A stretch of DNA of 12,368 nucleotides from assembly GCA_030849075.1 (NCBI GenBank), contig JASAOO010002882.1, forward strand, positions 1 through 12,368. The letters are read 5' to 3'. This stretch comes from Zelonia costaricensis. Taxonomy: Eukaryota > Euglenozoa > Kinetoplastea > Trypanosomatida > Trypanosomatidae. Below are positions 1 to 8,239 of this stretch, in pieces (the first letter of the stretch is position 1; every line of letters starts with the position of its first letter). A program made the translations under genes and the position numbers. Under the pieces are notes generated by a model that saw only the letters and a list, made by a program, of their open reading frames with translations, did not search any database and was not told the DNA's origin.

Positions 1-43
1 GCTGCGCTGTGCCCGTCTTCGTGTCCTTCGCCCGGCGCACACT

Positions 44-59
44 CCCCCCCCCCCCCCCC
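44..59. repeat. Poly-C homopolymer, 16 bases
   Basis: An uninterrupted run of 16 C. Long C runs recur in this window (8910-8922, 11898-11908), and a G run is at 2329-2338. Their exact length is a likely place for sequencing error. Confidence 0.9.
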
Positions 60-369
60 ACGTCTGGCTGTGTGTCTCCCTCACTCCAGCTCGCGTCTCC
101 CTCGCACACCCACGCACGCACGCGGCCCACAACTCGAACCACGCACATGCACGCCACCACACAGCCCCACGAGCGAGAAGAAGCAAAAAAAAGGGGCAAA
201 AAAGCAAAGTGCCACGGTGACGTTCTCGAACACACCGACAGAGATCCCCGCGGAGCGTTGAAGGACAAAAAAAAAGAAACCACAAACACGCAGACAGAGC
301 TGTGATCTTTTCTTGTTTTCCTGTACTGGGGGGCACATTGAAGCTGCACGCAGCAGACACAGTCAGCGT

Positions 370-388
370 ACACACACACACACACACA
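370..388. repeat. (AC)n microsatellite, 19 bases
   Basis: Perfect AC repeat. It lies about 100 bases before a GT tract at 488-497 that is its reverse complement, so the two could pair in RNA. Confidence 0.95.
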
Positions 389-469
389 TCAACACGCATA
401 TGGTAGGCATCTATTCTTCACGATGCCCTCAACACCGCTGCCGAAAATGTGTTGGGGAACGACGAACGC

Positions 470-497
470 GGGCGTGGGCGTGGGCGTGTGTGTGTGT
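470..497. repeat. Three GGGCGT hexamers followed by (GT)5
   Basis: Three tandem copies of GGGCGT (470-487) run straight into a GT tract (488-497). The three GGG groups, with GGGG at 454-457, are only a weak quadruplex candidate because one loop is 12 bases. Confidence 0.85.
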
Positions 498-705
498 ACG
501 TGTGCCACTCTGCTGAGCTCTTCTTGTGCCCTTTTTTTTGAAGAGAGGGCTCGATTCCTCGAATCTCCACCACTCTCTCTCCCCATCTGGGCGTGCGACA
601 ATCACGTTGGTTGTTGACCACGCCCCCCATCGTCGGTGACTCTCCTCTTCTTTCTGCATTCTGTTTCCCACCGAGCTTGGGTGTTAACCGTCGCGCTGTC
701 TCCCA

Positions 706-708
<3 letters not shown>

Positions 709-740
<32 letters not shown>
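709..740. repeat. (AC)16 microsatellite, longest dinucleotide tract in the window
   Basis: Perfect alternating AC over 32 bases. It should vary in length between strains. Confidence 0.95.
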
Positions 741-743
<3 letters not shown>

Positions 744-1022
744 TCCCTACTTGTAGACGGCACGGCGCATCTTCGCGGCATGCTCGGAGCGGAGTGCTCG
801 TCAGAAGAGTGCAGCGTACTGCTTCTGCCCCCCCTTCCCTCTGCTGTTACTTGGAGAAGCAGCTTTGGCGGCTGCCAAGCGCGTGAAACCGCGCAGGATC
901 GTCCTAGTTTTGCTTTCCGCCTGCTGCGTTCCCCCGGTACACGTTCCGAAGGAGAAGCTCTCCCTCCTTTTTGTTTTCACGTCGTGCGTCTCTGCAGGAC
1001 GCGAGAAACGAACGCACCGACG

Positions 1023-1052
1023 CACACACACGCACACACACACACACACACA
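1023..1052. repeat. (CA)n microsatellite with one CG interruption
   Basis: CA repeat at 1023-1030 and 1033-1052, broken by CG at 1031-1032. A GT tract follows at 1219-1256 and could pair with it across a loop of about 170 bases. Confidence 0.95.
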
Positions 1053-1218
1053 TGCATCCATGCACGCACGTCCTCTGGCTTTGCCCCCTCCCCCCCTCCT
1101 TTGCTTCCCTCCACCTCTCCCCGTCTTGCACTTGCGAGTGCCACTTGTTGTACACGACGCCACTATTTTGTTTTCCCTTTAACCGCTTTCTTTTCCAAGT
1201 GTGACTCTGCGTGAAATG

Positions 1219-1256
1219 GTGTGTGTGTGTGCATGTGTGCATGCGTGTGTGTGTGT
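1219..1256. repeat. (GT)n microsatellite with GCAT interruptions
   Basis: GT repeat interrupted twice by GCAT-like units. It complements the CA tract at 1023-1052. Confidence 0.9.
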
Positions 1257-1278
1257 CGTTATTTCTGAAGCGGCAGGG

Positions 1279-1329
1279 ATTTTGTTTTTGGTTTTCTTCT
1301 CCCCTTCAGTCTTTCCCTTTTTTCCTTAG
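1279..1329 (+). promoter_or_regulatory. Candidate spliced-leader acceptor (AG at 1328-1329)
   Basis: A T-rich pyrimidine run with AG at 1308-1309 and a second AG at 1328-1329 matches the trans-splicing acceptor pattern of trypanosomatids. No ATG-started reading frame of note follows, so it may be unused or may serve a non-coding transcript. Confidence 0.3.
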
Positions 1330-1970
1330 TTGAAGTTCGGTGTCGTGCGACCCCCTCCCCCCCACCGCAGAGCCGCTGTCTCTGCCAAGCGAAGAGAAGA
1401 AGAAAAAAAGAAAAGTCCACGAACTCGCAGAGGGCTCTCCACCGATAGACGCCGGGCGTCTCGCGCCGACTTGCATACTTGCCGCTTCTCTGACACTGTT
1501 TCTCTATTCCTCTTGCTGCCGACATGGATGCTTGCGCTGAAAGTGCTTATTGTGTGTTTGTATGTGCCGCCTGCGTCGTGTGCTGCCACTCACGCCGCGC
1601 GCACACAGTCACGGCACTCGCCCCCCTCCCCCTCATCTCTTCCTAGCTCACTCGCTCTCTGCCCTCGTCAACGCTCCGCCACAAACCACACGCGAGCTGC
1701 GATCAACAGCGGAGGTCGTGAGGGAGTTAAGATAAAGAGGTGGTGATGGGAGTCTTTCGAGCACTGCACTGACGTGTCGAGTTTGCAGGAAGGCGTGCAC
1801 ATCAACGTGCCCGAATCGACAGCCGGCAGGAGCTGTGTTTGGCTTCGTGTCCGCAAATCAAACGGAAAAGAAGAGCATCCCCCCTTCCTCCGCCGTGAGC
1901 AGCAGCGCCCAGTGTGTTGTCGACGGCCACCCCGCACGTGAGCAGACGAGTTCCTTTGCATGTCATGGAC

Positions 1971-2010
1971 TGTGTGTGTGTGTGTGTGTGCGTGCGTGCG
2001 TGTGTGGGTG
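1971..2010. repeat. (TG)n microsatellite grading into CGTG units
   Basis: TG repeat over 1971-1990, then CGTG units and a few more GT steps to 2010. Such tracts are restricted to the non-coding parts of the window. Confidence 0.9.
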
Positions 2011-2040
2011 TCTGGGCAGGTGCGAGCGTGCCCTACTTTG

Positions 2041-2231
2041 TTTACGCTGATCTCTGCGTTTCCGTTGTCGTTGTTTGCTTCTTTTTGCTTCTCTTGTGCC
2101 TTCTTAACTTGTAACTCGGTGCCTTGACTCCATTGTGATGTGCGACTTTTCTCTTTTCTCCCGATCATCGCTTCTTCGCTTTTTTGCCTGTTTCGCACCT
2201 CTCGACATGCACTTGACTCGCTCTTCTGCAG
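2041..2231 (+). promoter_or_regulatory. Strong candidate spliced-leader acceptor (CAG at 2229-2231)
   Basis: No AG dinucleotide occurs from 2027 to 2229, about 200 bases. The last 90 bases are rich in T and C and end in TCTGCAG. A long pyrimidine-rich run without AG and then the first CAG is the textbook acceptor used for spliced-leader addition. From here to the transporter start at 3451 there is only one ATG, which fits a mature 5' leader. Closer acceptors at 3246 and 3431 compete with it, so which is used is unknown. Confidence 0.5.
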
Positions 2232-2328
2232 TTGCCGACTTGCTCGCAACATCGGGCTCTCTTCGCTGAGGTGGGCCCTACCGCGCTCGCTCGAGAGCGG
2301 GGGTTGCCAGTGTGTGCGTGGAGGAGAA

Positions 2329-2338
2329 GGGGGGGGGG
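2329..2338. repeat. Poly-G run, 10 bases
   Basis: An uninterrupted run of 10 G inside the candidate leader, in a GGAG-rich context. Its exact length is prone to sequencing error. Confidence 0.85.
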
Positions 2339-2370
2339 AAGGAGGCGTGAGCGTCCGGCTTCAAGCCTCG

Positions 2371-2387
2371 GCAACCGCGGAGGTTGC
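2371..2387 (+). other. Small hairpin, 6-bp stem
   Basis: GCAACC (2371-2376) and GGTTGC (2382-2387) are perfect complements around the 5-base loop GCGGA. Its role is unknown. It would sit in the distal leader if the 2231 acceptor is used. Confidence 0.4.
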
Positions 2388-2666
2388 ATTCGCAGGTTTG
2401 AATCAGGAGTTTAGACAAGAGGAAAAAAAAAAGACGAGCACCCAACCTCCTTCTCCACGGCAGCTTCCATTCTCACCGAACTGGAAAGACGAACAAGAGG
2501 CGCGGAGACCGCCCTGCGGAGCGCTGGTTGCGCCTCAGTCCCCTTCCCCCCCCCTCGCAGGTCAAGCGCACGTGCTCGTGGCACCTCGTCGCAAGAAGCT
2601 CGCGAAGGCGCGAAACAAACAAAAAAGCAGATAACAACCGCAACAACAAAGCCACTCGAGTCGCGG

Positions 2667-2726
2667 ATGAAGTGGCGGCAAGGTAAAAAAAAAGAAGAAG
2701 ACAGAAACACATTGGCTGGAGTGTAA
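2667..2726 (+). other. Only upstream ATG: 19-codon upstream reading frame
   Basis: ATG at 2667 opens a 19-residue, lysine-rich frame ending in TAA at 2724-2726. It is the only ATG between the acceptor at 2231 and the transporter start at 3451. If the leader begins at 2232 this is a candidate upstream ORF that could lower translation of the transporter. If splicing occurs at 3246 or later it would be absent from the mRNA. There is no sign that the peptide itself has a function. Confidence 0.3.
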
Positions 2727-2911
2727 CTCACTCACGGGAAAAAAAAGGAGCAATCGTGCTTCCTTTTTTGTGTTCCTTTCTTTATCCGCCACTGAAGTAC
2801 GCGCACGATCGCGCACTTTCGGATCGAGGCGGGCGCTTTCGTGGGCGCGCCGCACACGCGTGGAACTTGGGACGGAGAGTCGTGGTGGCGGTGGTGACGT
2901 CCGTGTACGTT

Positions 2912-2929
2912 TGTGTGTGTGTGTGTGTG
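2912..2929. repeat. (TG)9 microsatellite
   Basis: Perfect TG repeat of 18 bases within the candidate leader region. Confidence 0.95.
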
Positions 2930-3066
2930 CGGGCGAGCACAAGGGCGCACGCTGGTGGTGCCTTGACTTCCAGGCCCCCCTTTTTTTCTGTGCACACTCA
3001 CATCTCCGCCTACCCGGCCGATCTCCTGCCTCAGAACGGCGAAGCAAGAGTACCGACCACCTCAAG

Positions 3067-3246
3067 CACTTCCACCCACCGTTGCTGCATCTCTCCCAAC
3101 CCCTCTCTCCTCCCACCGTCTTGCGTCGCTTCCACTCCCCCCTCCTCTCCCTCTTTCCTTCCGCCGCTCATCTTCTACGCACCCCACGCCCCACACTGCA
3201 CGCGCCTCCCCCCCCTCTCCGGTGTTGCTCGAACGCTGCCGTTCAG
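3067..3246 (+). promoter_or_regulatory. Main candidate spliced-leader acceptor for the transporter gene
   Basis: From 3067 to 3244 there is no AG, and the sequence is overwhelmingly C and T. The first AG is at 3245-3246 (TTCAG). This would give a 204-base 5' UTR with no ATG before the start codon at 3451. The tract also has the strand asymmetry needed for triplex (H-DNA) formation. It is the best-supported acceptor by position and composition, but further AGs follow at 3282-3283, 3329-3330 and 3387-3388. Confidence 0.6.
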
Positions 3247-3450
3247 CCTTCTTTTTCGCTTCGTCCCTCTAACAACTCTCAAGCCCGCTTGCTTTCTCTC
3301 TCAATCTCTCTCACGCCTGCACGCTCGTAGCTCCCGCGATCCTCCACTACCACTTTCTTCGCTCTTCGCATTCGCCCCTTCGAGACAGGCCTTTCTTCCA
3401 CTTTTTTTTTGCGCGTGCTCTCGCCACACAGCTTCTCCCGCACCGTCACG
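3247..3450 (+). other. Predicted proximal 5' UTR of the transporter
   Basis: This is 204 bases between the acceptor at 3246 and the start codon. It is pyrimidine-rich and contains no ATG, so scanning ribosomes would reach 3451 first. Several AGs inside it could serve as alternative acceptors. Confidence 0.45.
3402..3431 (+). promoter_or_regulatory. Alternative proximal acceptor (AG at 3430-3431)
   Basis: Nine T (3402-3410) followed by ACACAG ending at 3431 forms a compact acceptor. Its use would leave a 19-base leader, short but workable in trypanosomatids because the spliced leader itself is added. Confidence 0.35.
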
Positions 3451-5375
3451 ATGACCAGCCTTGCCAAACATGAGCTGCACGTCGAAGTGCTGGCGAGCGG
3501 ACCGCAGCACCGCATCAGCGAGCGCCGCCGCTTCGCACTTCTCCTGCTCGGCTGCTTCGGCACCATCTGCGGCTCCTTCGGCTACGCCTTCACGCTCGTC
3601 CTGCCTCGCATGCAGGAGCGCTACAACTTCTCGCAGCGCGAGCTCGCCTCGGTGACGGTGGTGGGCCTCGTCTTCGGCTTCTTCATGCTGCCCTTTGGTA
3701 CACTGTACGACTACTTCGGGCCGCTGCCGGTCGCCGCGCTGTCGATGATCTCGTACCCGCTCGGCGCTATCCTGACGGCGCTGTGCTTCGAGGGCGTCAT
3801 CGAGGGCAGCGTGGTGCGTCTCTGCGTCTTCAACGCGTTCCAGAGCATCGGCATGTCGCTGACGGACATCGTCAGCTGCATGACGGTGCTGTCGCACTTC
3901 CCGTCGAACCGCGGTCTTGTGATTGCGCTGCTGAAGGTCTTCCCTGGTCTGGGCTCTGCCATCGTCGGCTCCTTCTTCACCGGCTTCTTCAAGGCCGAGG
4001 TGTCGCCATACCTGTACTTCCTCGCCGTCTTCGCGTTCGTGACCAACACGCTGTGTGTCATCTTCATGCGGCTGCCGGCGTACCACCTGACGCAGTGGGA
4101 GGAGCGCCGGCTGCCTGCGGAGGAGAAAGAGCGGCGCGGTGCGACCAAGGCGCAGTACCTGAAGCAGAAGCCGCCGATGTGGCGCTTCTTCTGGGGCTTC
4201 ATCATTCTTGCCGCGCTGATCATCTACCTGCCGGTCACGTCCGCGCTCGTGGCGTACCTCAAGCTTGGCGCCTCGCCGAAGCTCATCTTCGCCATCGTGA
4301 CGGCGGTGCTGACGGTGCTGTTCATGATCCTCGCGCTGCCGCTGCCGGCTGCGCTGACGCGCCGTGTGTCGTGGTGCGCGCGGGACAACCTCAGTGACGA
4401 GGAGGCCGAGGCTGACGAGCCGAGCGAGGCGCGCACGGCGCCGCGGAGCCGCTCCAGTGACAACGAGCCGTGCCGCGTGGACGGGGAGCGGGCGGTGGAG
4501 AAGGCCGACGTGGTGGCTGCCGGCGAGGAGGTGCGCGACAGCACCACCGCTGTGGTGTCGAGTAAGCCGGTGGAGACGGAGATCGACTATCTTGCGCCGC
4601 AGTACCAGGGCAGCTTCTTCCAGAACCTGCTGACGCTGGAGCTGTGGGCGCTGTGGTGGACGCTGTTCTGCGTGTTTGGCGCCGAGTTCGTGATTATCTA
4701 CAACGCGACGTACATCTTGGCTGCGCTGCAGGGCAGCATGCCNCGGTGCTGAACGGCGTGGGCAGCGCGGTGGGCCGGCTGCTGATGTCCTTCTTCGAGG
4801 TGTGGTCGCAGAAGCGCAAGGCGGAGGACCGCATCCCGATCACGATTGCGCTCTTCTTCCCGACCACGACGATCATCATCAGCATTGTGCTGTTCCTCTC
4901 GCTGCCGGCTGTGGCGCTGCCGCTGCCGTACGTGATTGCCGCGCTGGGCAACGGCTTCTGTGCGGCCTCGCAGATCCTCGTCGCGCGCACGATCTTCGCC
5001 AAGGACCCTGCGAAGCACTACCACTTCTGCTTCAGCGCGACGATGGTGGCCTCGGTGGTGCTGAACCGGTTCCTGTATGCGGAGTGGTACACGGTGCAGG
5101 CGGAGAAGCAGGCGCGCGCGGACAAGAAGTGCTACGGCAAGCACTGTGTGATGATGCCGCTGCTGGTGATGCTGGGCCTCGCTGCGAGTGCGTTTGCCAC
5201 GGACGTTGTGGTGCACTTCCGCTACCGCGCCTACTCGCGTCGCGTGCTCGCCGAGCGTGCGCGCGTGTGTGGCGAGGTGGCGCGCGTCGAGGAGGAGAAG
5301 CCGGTCAGCGCCGAAGACGCTAGCGGCGACCTCATGATCGAGAGCGGCGCCAAGCACTACCCGCGCGGCGCGTAG
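3451..5375 (+). CDS. Nodulin-like major facilitator transporter, frame broken at a single N
   Basis: This predicted plasma or organelle membrane transporter belongs to the nodulin-like branch of the MFS. ATG 3451 is chosen because it is the first ATG for 780 bases and its N-terminus aligns residue for residue with the paralogue at 12017. Hydrophobic helices lie at about residues 28-51, 65-85, 91-113, 121-147, 154-180, 186-208, 244-270, 275-299 and 393-426; about five more follow the break, giving roughly 14. Family marks include YNFSQREL (58-65), LYDYFGPLP (85-93), FPSNRGLVIALLK (150-162) and GLGSAI (166-171). A hydrophilic, acidic loop spans 303-388, and a charged tail ends the protein. The frame runs 431 codons to the N at 4743, then continues 209 residues from 4746 in the frame two bases on. 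One or more lost bases explains this better than decay, since both halves keep clean coding bias. Plant nodulin-like proteins and the Leishmania iron exporter LIR1 belong to this broad family; the substrate here is unknown. Confidence 0.85.
4743..4743. other. Ambiguous base N at the frame change
   Basis: This is the only non-ACGT base in the window. Upstream the coding frame is codon start 3451; read straight on, it meets TGA at 4750-4752. The downstream coding frame begins at 4743-4746 and runs open to TAG 5373-5375. Adding one base (or three n plus one) at this point restores a continuous frame. It also sits where a loop between two membrane helices looks unusually short, so several codons may be missing. 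Confidence 0.9.
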
Positions 5376-5501
5376 AAGACGCGAGCGGAAGTGACCACGC
5401 GGGAGAAACAAAGAAAAACAAAACGCAGTGGAGTGGCGGTGTTGCAAGGCGGACGAGGCAGCACCGAGACGAGTTTCCATCGTTCAAACCACCGTGTTGA
5501 A

Positions 5502-5526
5502 GTGTGTGTGTGTGTGTGTGTGTGTG
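5502..5526. repeat. (GT)12 microsatellite
   Basis: Perfect GT repeat over 25 bases, starting 127 bases after the transporter stop codon and running directly into the G-quadruplex motif. Confidence 0.95.
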
Positions 5527-5557
5527 GGTTTTTTTGGGGGGCGATGGGCATTGCGGG
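5526..5557 (+). promoter_or_regulatory. Canonical G-quadruplex motif in the predicted 3' UTR
   Basis: Four G runs are at 5526-5528, 5536-5541, 5546-5548 and 5555-5557, with loops of 7, 4 and 6 bases. This meets the standard rule of G3 or longer with loops of 1-7. It is on the sense strand, so it could fold in the mRNA about 150 bases after the stop codon. The first loop is seven T. Its function is inferred only; it could affect stability, translation or reverse-transcription artefacts. Confidence 0.55.
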
Positions 5558-7277
5558 ACTCGCGCACCGCCACTCCTGCCCGTCCCCAGTCGCTCCCTCT
5601 GTCCTTTACGCCTCTCCGCCCTCACGAAAGGTCAGGAGTGTGTGCGTGTTTGAGTGTGCGTGGGGAACGGAGGAGGAGGGTGGAATCGAGTGGGGCTGGA
5701 GTGGGGAGAAACTTCAACAATGCCACGACGTGGTGGCGTGAGGTGCGACTGCGCATTCGCCCGCCCGCCCGCTTGCCTGCTTGCGCGCAGCCCGATCTCC
5801 TTTCTCGCTCCTTCCATGTGTGTGCTCATGCTTTGTCTTTTTCGCGTGTGTTTACGTGTTTGTGGAAGTTGGGTCAGTTGCACCTCCTTCTCGATTCCAC
5901 CCACCCGTTCTCACCCCCCGCGGCGTGTGCAGTCGCTGCTCCTCGCTGCCTCACGTTTTCGCGTGCGCCCCCCTCTGGACGGAGTGTCTCACACGTGTAT
6001 AGACGACGGCGTAGCCTGTGGGCGTATGTGAACTGGTCCTTTCGAAGACCATGCTCAAAAGCTGCCCCTCGCTTTCACCCTTCCTTCGCCACTTCCCACT
6101 CTGCAAAGGCCCCTCCCCGTGGTTTCGCGTGACGCGTGTTGATGCGTGCGATGGTGATGTCTGCTCAGCTCCGCTGCTGTCATCATTCCCATTGACTTGC
6201 GCTTTTTTTCTTGTTTTCATTCGTCCTCTAAGGTCTGCACTCCCCCCCGCTTAAGTAATTGTCATCTCCGACTTCTCTTTCCTTGTCTGTGATGCTGTTG
6301 ACACGTGGTTCGACTTGTTGGTGGCGGTGGTGTGATGGCATGTGGACCGTGCACCCTCTGGGATTTGCATGCAGCTCCACATACAAGCCAAAACGGGGAG
6401 GCAGAGCCGTGCCACTGACGCGGCTTCTTCAGGAGATGAACGAAAAGAGAACCGAGAGAGGGGACGAAAGAAATGGAGGAACAGTGGACGGGCAGGATGG
6501 GACACAGCACTGCGGCGAGTCAACTCTCACGTTTGGAAAGCGGACGTGTTGATGCGCGCAGGTGCCCGCTTCCCTCTTCCCCCGCTCCCCCCGCCCCTCC
6601 CGCTCGTTCAGCTTTTTTGAAATCGCACCTCTCTCTGGTGAGTTTTCTCTCCTGGCCCCTCCTCTGCATTGCCCATCCACCCTTCTACCTCTTGTCTTGG
6701 TAGGCTGCCATGCTGCAGCTGCTTGGATGCTTCTTTTCTTCTCTTGCCTTCCTCGGTGACGTTGTGTCGCAGCTCGTTACTATCTTCACTTGCTGAGGCG
6801 CCGCTGGCGAATGCAAGCCGGGCATGGGGCCAGCACAAGCCTCGATTAGTTCCTCACGCTGTTTCTCTTCTCGTGTCACACACCTCCTCGTGGTGGCGCG
6901 GGGGAGTTTGCGTTTTTCTTTTTTCTTCCGTCTGTCTGTGCACGTGCTGATACGTACTTGTGCGCGCGCCTTGCGCTCTTTGTTTTTCTCCTTTTTGTTT
7001 TTGGCGGACCTTTGTGTTTCGACTCGGGTGGATTGTTTTCGTTTAACTCGTCGCTGCCGCCGTTTCGCCTTCTCATTGCTCGCCATCCGTGTCCCTTTTC
7101 TTTCCTTTGCTGATGTGCCCCCCTCCCCATGCGACGGACGGGCTCCACGGTGGGATGGTCCTCGGTTCACCTCTGTGTAGGAAGCCAAAAGAGGAAGACG
7201 TGTAATGACCTCTCTCCACCCGCGCCTCTTCACGTCTGCGTGTAGGCGTGTGTGCGCACTCAAAGTAGATGCGCTCG

Positions 7278-7302
7278 GTGTGTGTGTGTGTGTGTGTGTG
7301 TG
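7278..7302. repeat. (GT)12 microsatellite
   Basis: Perfect GT repeat of 25 bases in the predicted 3' UTR, followed by an A-rich patch. Confidence 0.95.
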
Positions 7303-7923
7303 ATACGGGAGCAAAAAGAAAAAACGTTTTGTTGCCTAAAAGACGAAAGCGAGCAACGCTCGATGAGGCCCCTTCCTCCTCCCCCCCGCGTTCAAGTGGT
7401 CGGTGGCTTACACAAGCCATTGGATGCGATATTTCCACGAGGAGAAAAGAAAAGAGAGAAGCCGACGATCGCAGCGAATCGACCGCTGCGGTGCATCTAA
7501 AAAGAGAAGAAGGAGACGAGGCTTTCATTCTTGAGTCGTTAGGCGGACCCTTTTTTTTTCATTTTTGCGCTTCCAGAGTTCTCCGTCTCTGCCACTTCGG
7601 GAAGGGGGTAGGGGCCCGAATCGGGTGTCTTTCTCTCACTCTCTTCGCTCTCTACACGAGGCGCTTAGCACTGCCTCGCATTCTCAGTCGGAGGCAGCCT
7701 CGCCGCCACTGTCCCGATGCTCCCTCAATTCTCTTCTTTTTTCTTTCTTTTTGCTTTTGTCCGTGCTTGTCATCTATCAAGCGTTGCGATCACTTTGCCG
7801 CTGATATGGCTTCTTCCGTTCTCCTTTATTTCTCTTTTTTTCCCGTTTCTCGGTGGCTTCTCACTTGCTTGACGCCGCGACTCACACGACAATCGAAGAA
7901 CGCACCCCGGCACGTGGGCTTGC

Positions 7924-7982
7924 GTCCCTTTTCTTTTTTGTTCTTGCCCTCTCTGTCTTTCCGTTTCTCTCTCTCTACACAG
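7924..7982 (+). promoter_or_regulatory. Candidate internal spliced-leader acceptor (AG at 7981-7982)
   Basis: A nearly pure pyrimidine run of about 50 bases ends in CTACACAG. No AG occurs between about 7900 and 7981. By pattern it is as good as the acceptors in front of the two genes, yet no credible coding frame follows. It could produce a non-coding trans-spliced RNA or shorten the transporter mRNA by coupling polyadenylation upstream of it. Confidence 0.4.
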
Positions 7983-8212
7983 ACACACACACTTCTCCCT
8001 CTCATTCCCAGTCCCAATCCCTCCTCTTCCTCTTCCTCCCCGCAGAGAGAAACAAAGGAAGCAAACAAAAAAGGTGACAAGTTGATGAACCACCTCCCTC
8101 CTCCTCTCTGCCGCTCCTCTTCTTTTTCTTCCTTGCTCCACCACCTCCTCCTTTAACTCACGCACGGCTTTCCTTAGGCTCCCCCTTTTCCCCTTCGTCT
8201 CTCTGTGTTCCC

Positions 8213-8239
8213 GTGTGTGTGTGTGTGTGTGTGTGTGTG
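8213..8239. repeat. (GT)13 microsatellite
   Basis: Perfect GT repeat of 27 bases. A complementary CA tract lies downstream at 8700-8718. Confidence 0.95.

Larger units (their letters stand above)
1..1329 (+). other. Non-coding intergenic or upstream-gene 3' UTR sequence
   Basis: I see no credible gene here. Open frames are short, cross microsatellites (runs of alternating Thr-His or Val-Cys) and lack the G/C-ending codon bias of the transporter gene. The stretch holds a run of 16 C at 44-59, A-rich patches near 183-210 and 264-290, several CA and GT tracts, and a pyrimidine-rich run from about 1279 ending in AG at 1328-1329. It is probably the 3' UTR or spacer of a gene lying before the window. 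That assignment is inferred from the direction of the two recognised genes. Confidence 0.6.
1330..2231 (+). other. Non-coding spacer with purine block, GT tract and pyrimidine-rich end
   Basis: I see no credible gene. A purine-rich block lies near 1389-1417, a C/T-rich patch near 1617-1675, and a long GT tract at 1971-2010. From 2041 the sequence becomes T/C-rich up to the acceptor at 2230-2231. ATG triplets are present at an ordinary density here, in contrast with the next 1.2 kb. Confidence 0.6.
2232..3245 (+). other. ATG-poor non-coding stretch, possible distal 5' leader
   Basis: No gene is recognised. The stretch includes a 10-base G run (2329-2338), a small hairpin (2371-2387), a purine/A-rich part (2400-2720), a GT tract (2912-2929) and then a very pyrimidine-rich part from about 3067. 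Only one ATG exists in the whole stretch, at 2667. Reading frames that cross it on the plus strand start with non-ATG codons, so they are not plausible genes. Confidence 0.5.
5376..7260 (+). other. Predicted 3' UTR, first part
   Basis: I see no credible gene. The stretch starts with an A-rich patch (5402-5423), then a GT tract joined to a G-quadruplex motif (5502-5557), a G-rich patch (5662-5706), T/C-rich segments around 5785-5960 and 6060-6120, a purine-rich patch (6390-6540), and T/C-rich sequence to about 7110. Two partial copies of a 15-base sequence (CGTGTTGATGCG plus three bases) lie at 6134-6148 and 6544-6558 with one mismatch; this may be chance. Confidence 0.55.

Noticed and set aside
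2394..2404. GGTTTGAATC resembling a tRNA T-loop
   Set aside because: The bases on either side do not pair and no cloverleaf can be built.
3409..3450. Longer N-terminus for the transporter from an upstream TTG
   Set aside because: The extension starts at a non-ATG codon, covers the T9 acceptor tract, and has no counterpart in the paralogue, whose N-terminus aligns with ATG 3451.
2756..3454. 232-codon plus-strand frame running into the transporter start
   Set aside because: It opens with GTG, contains no ATG, and covers the pyrimidine tract of the splice acceptor.
3301..4086. 261-codon minus-strand frame overlapping the transporter
   Set aside because: It is the antisense shadow of a GC-rich coding region; the product is an Arg/His/Glu-rich sequence with no domain, while the plus strand encodes clear membrane helices.
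4698..5480. 260-codon minus-strand frame over the 3' half of the transporter
   Set aside because: Same antisense artefact, with Arg/His-rich composition and no recognisable domain.
5481..5490. GTTCAAACC resembling a tRNA B box
   Set aside because: The flanking bases do not form a T-arm stem, and no A box or acceptor stem is present.
5662..5706. Second G-rich cluster as a G-quadruplex
   Set aside because: It has four G runs, but two loops are 11-12 bases, outside the canonical rule; only a weak candidate.
5428..6132. 234-codon plus-strand frame just after the transporter
   Set aside because: It opens with GTG rather than ATG, reads through a GT microsatellite and lacks coding bias.
7269..8156. 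295-codon ATG-started plus-strand frame
   Set aside because: It starts inside a GT microsatellite, is dominated by Ser/Phe/Leu/Arg from pyrimidine runs, has roughly half of its codons ending in A or T (unlike the transporter), and shows no recognisable domain.
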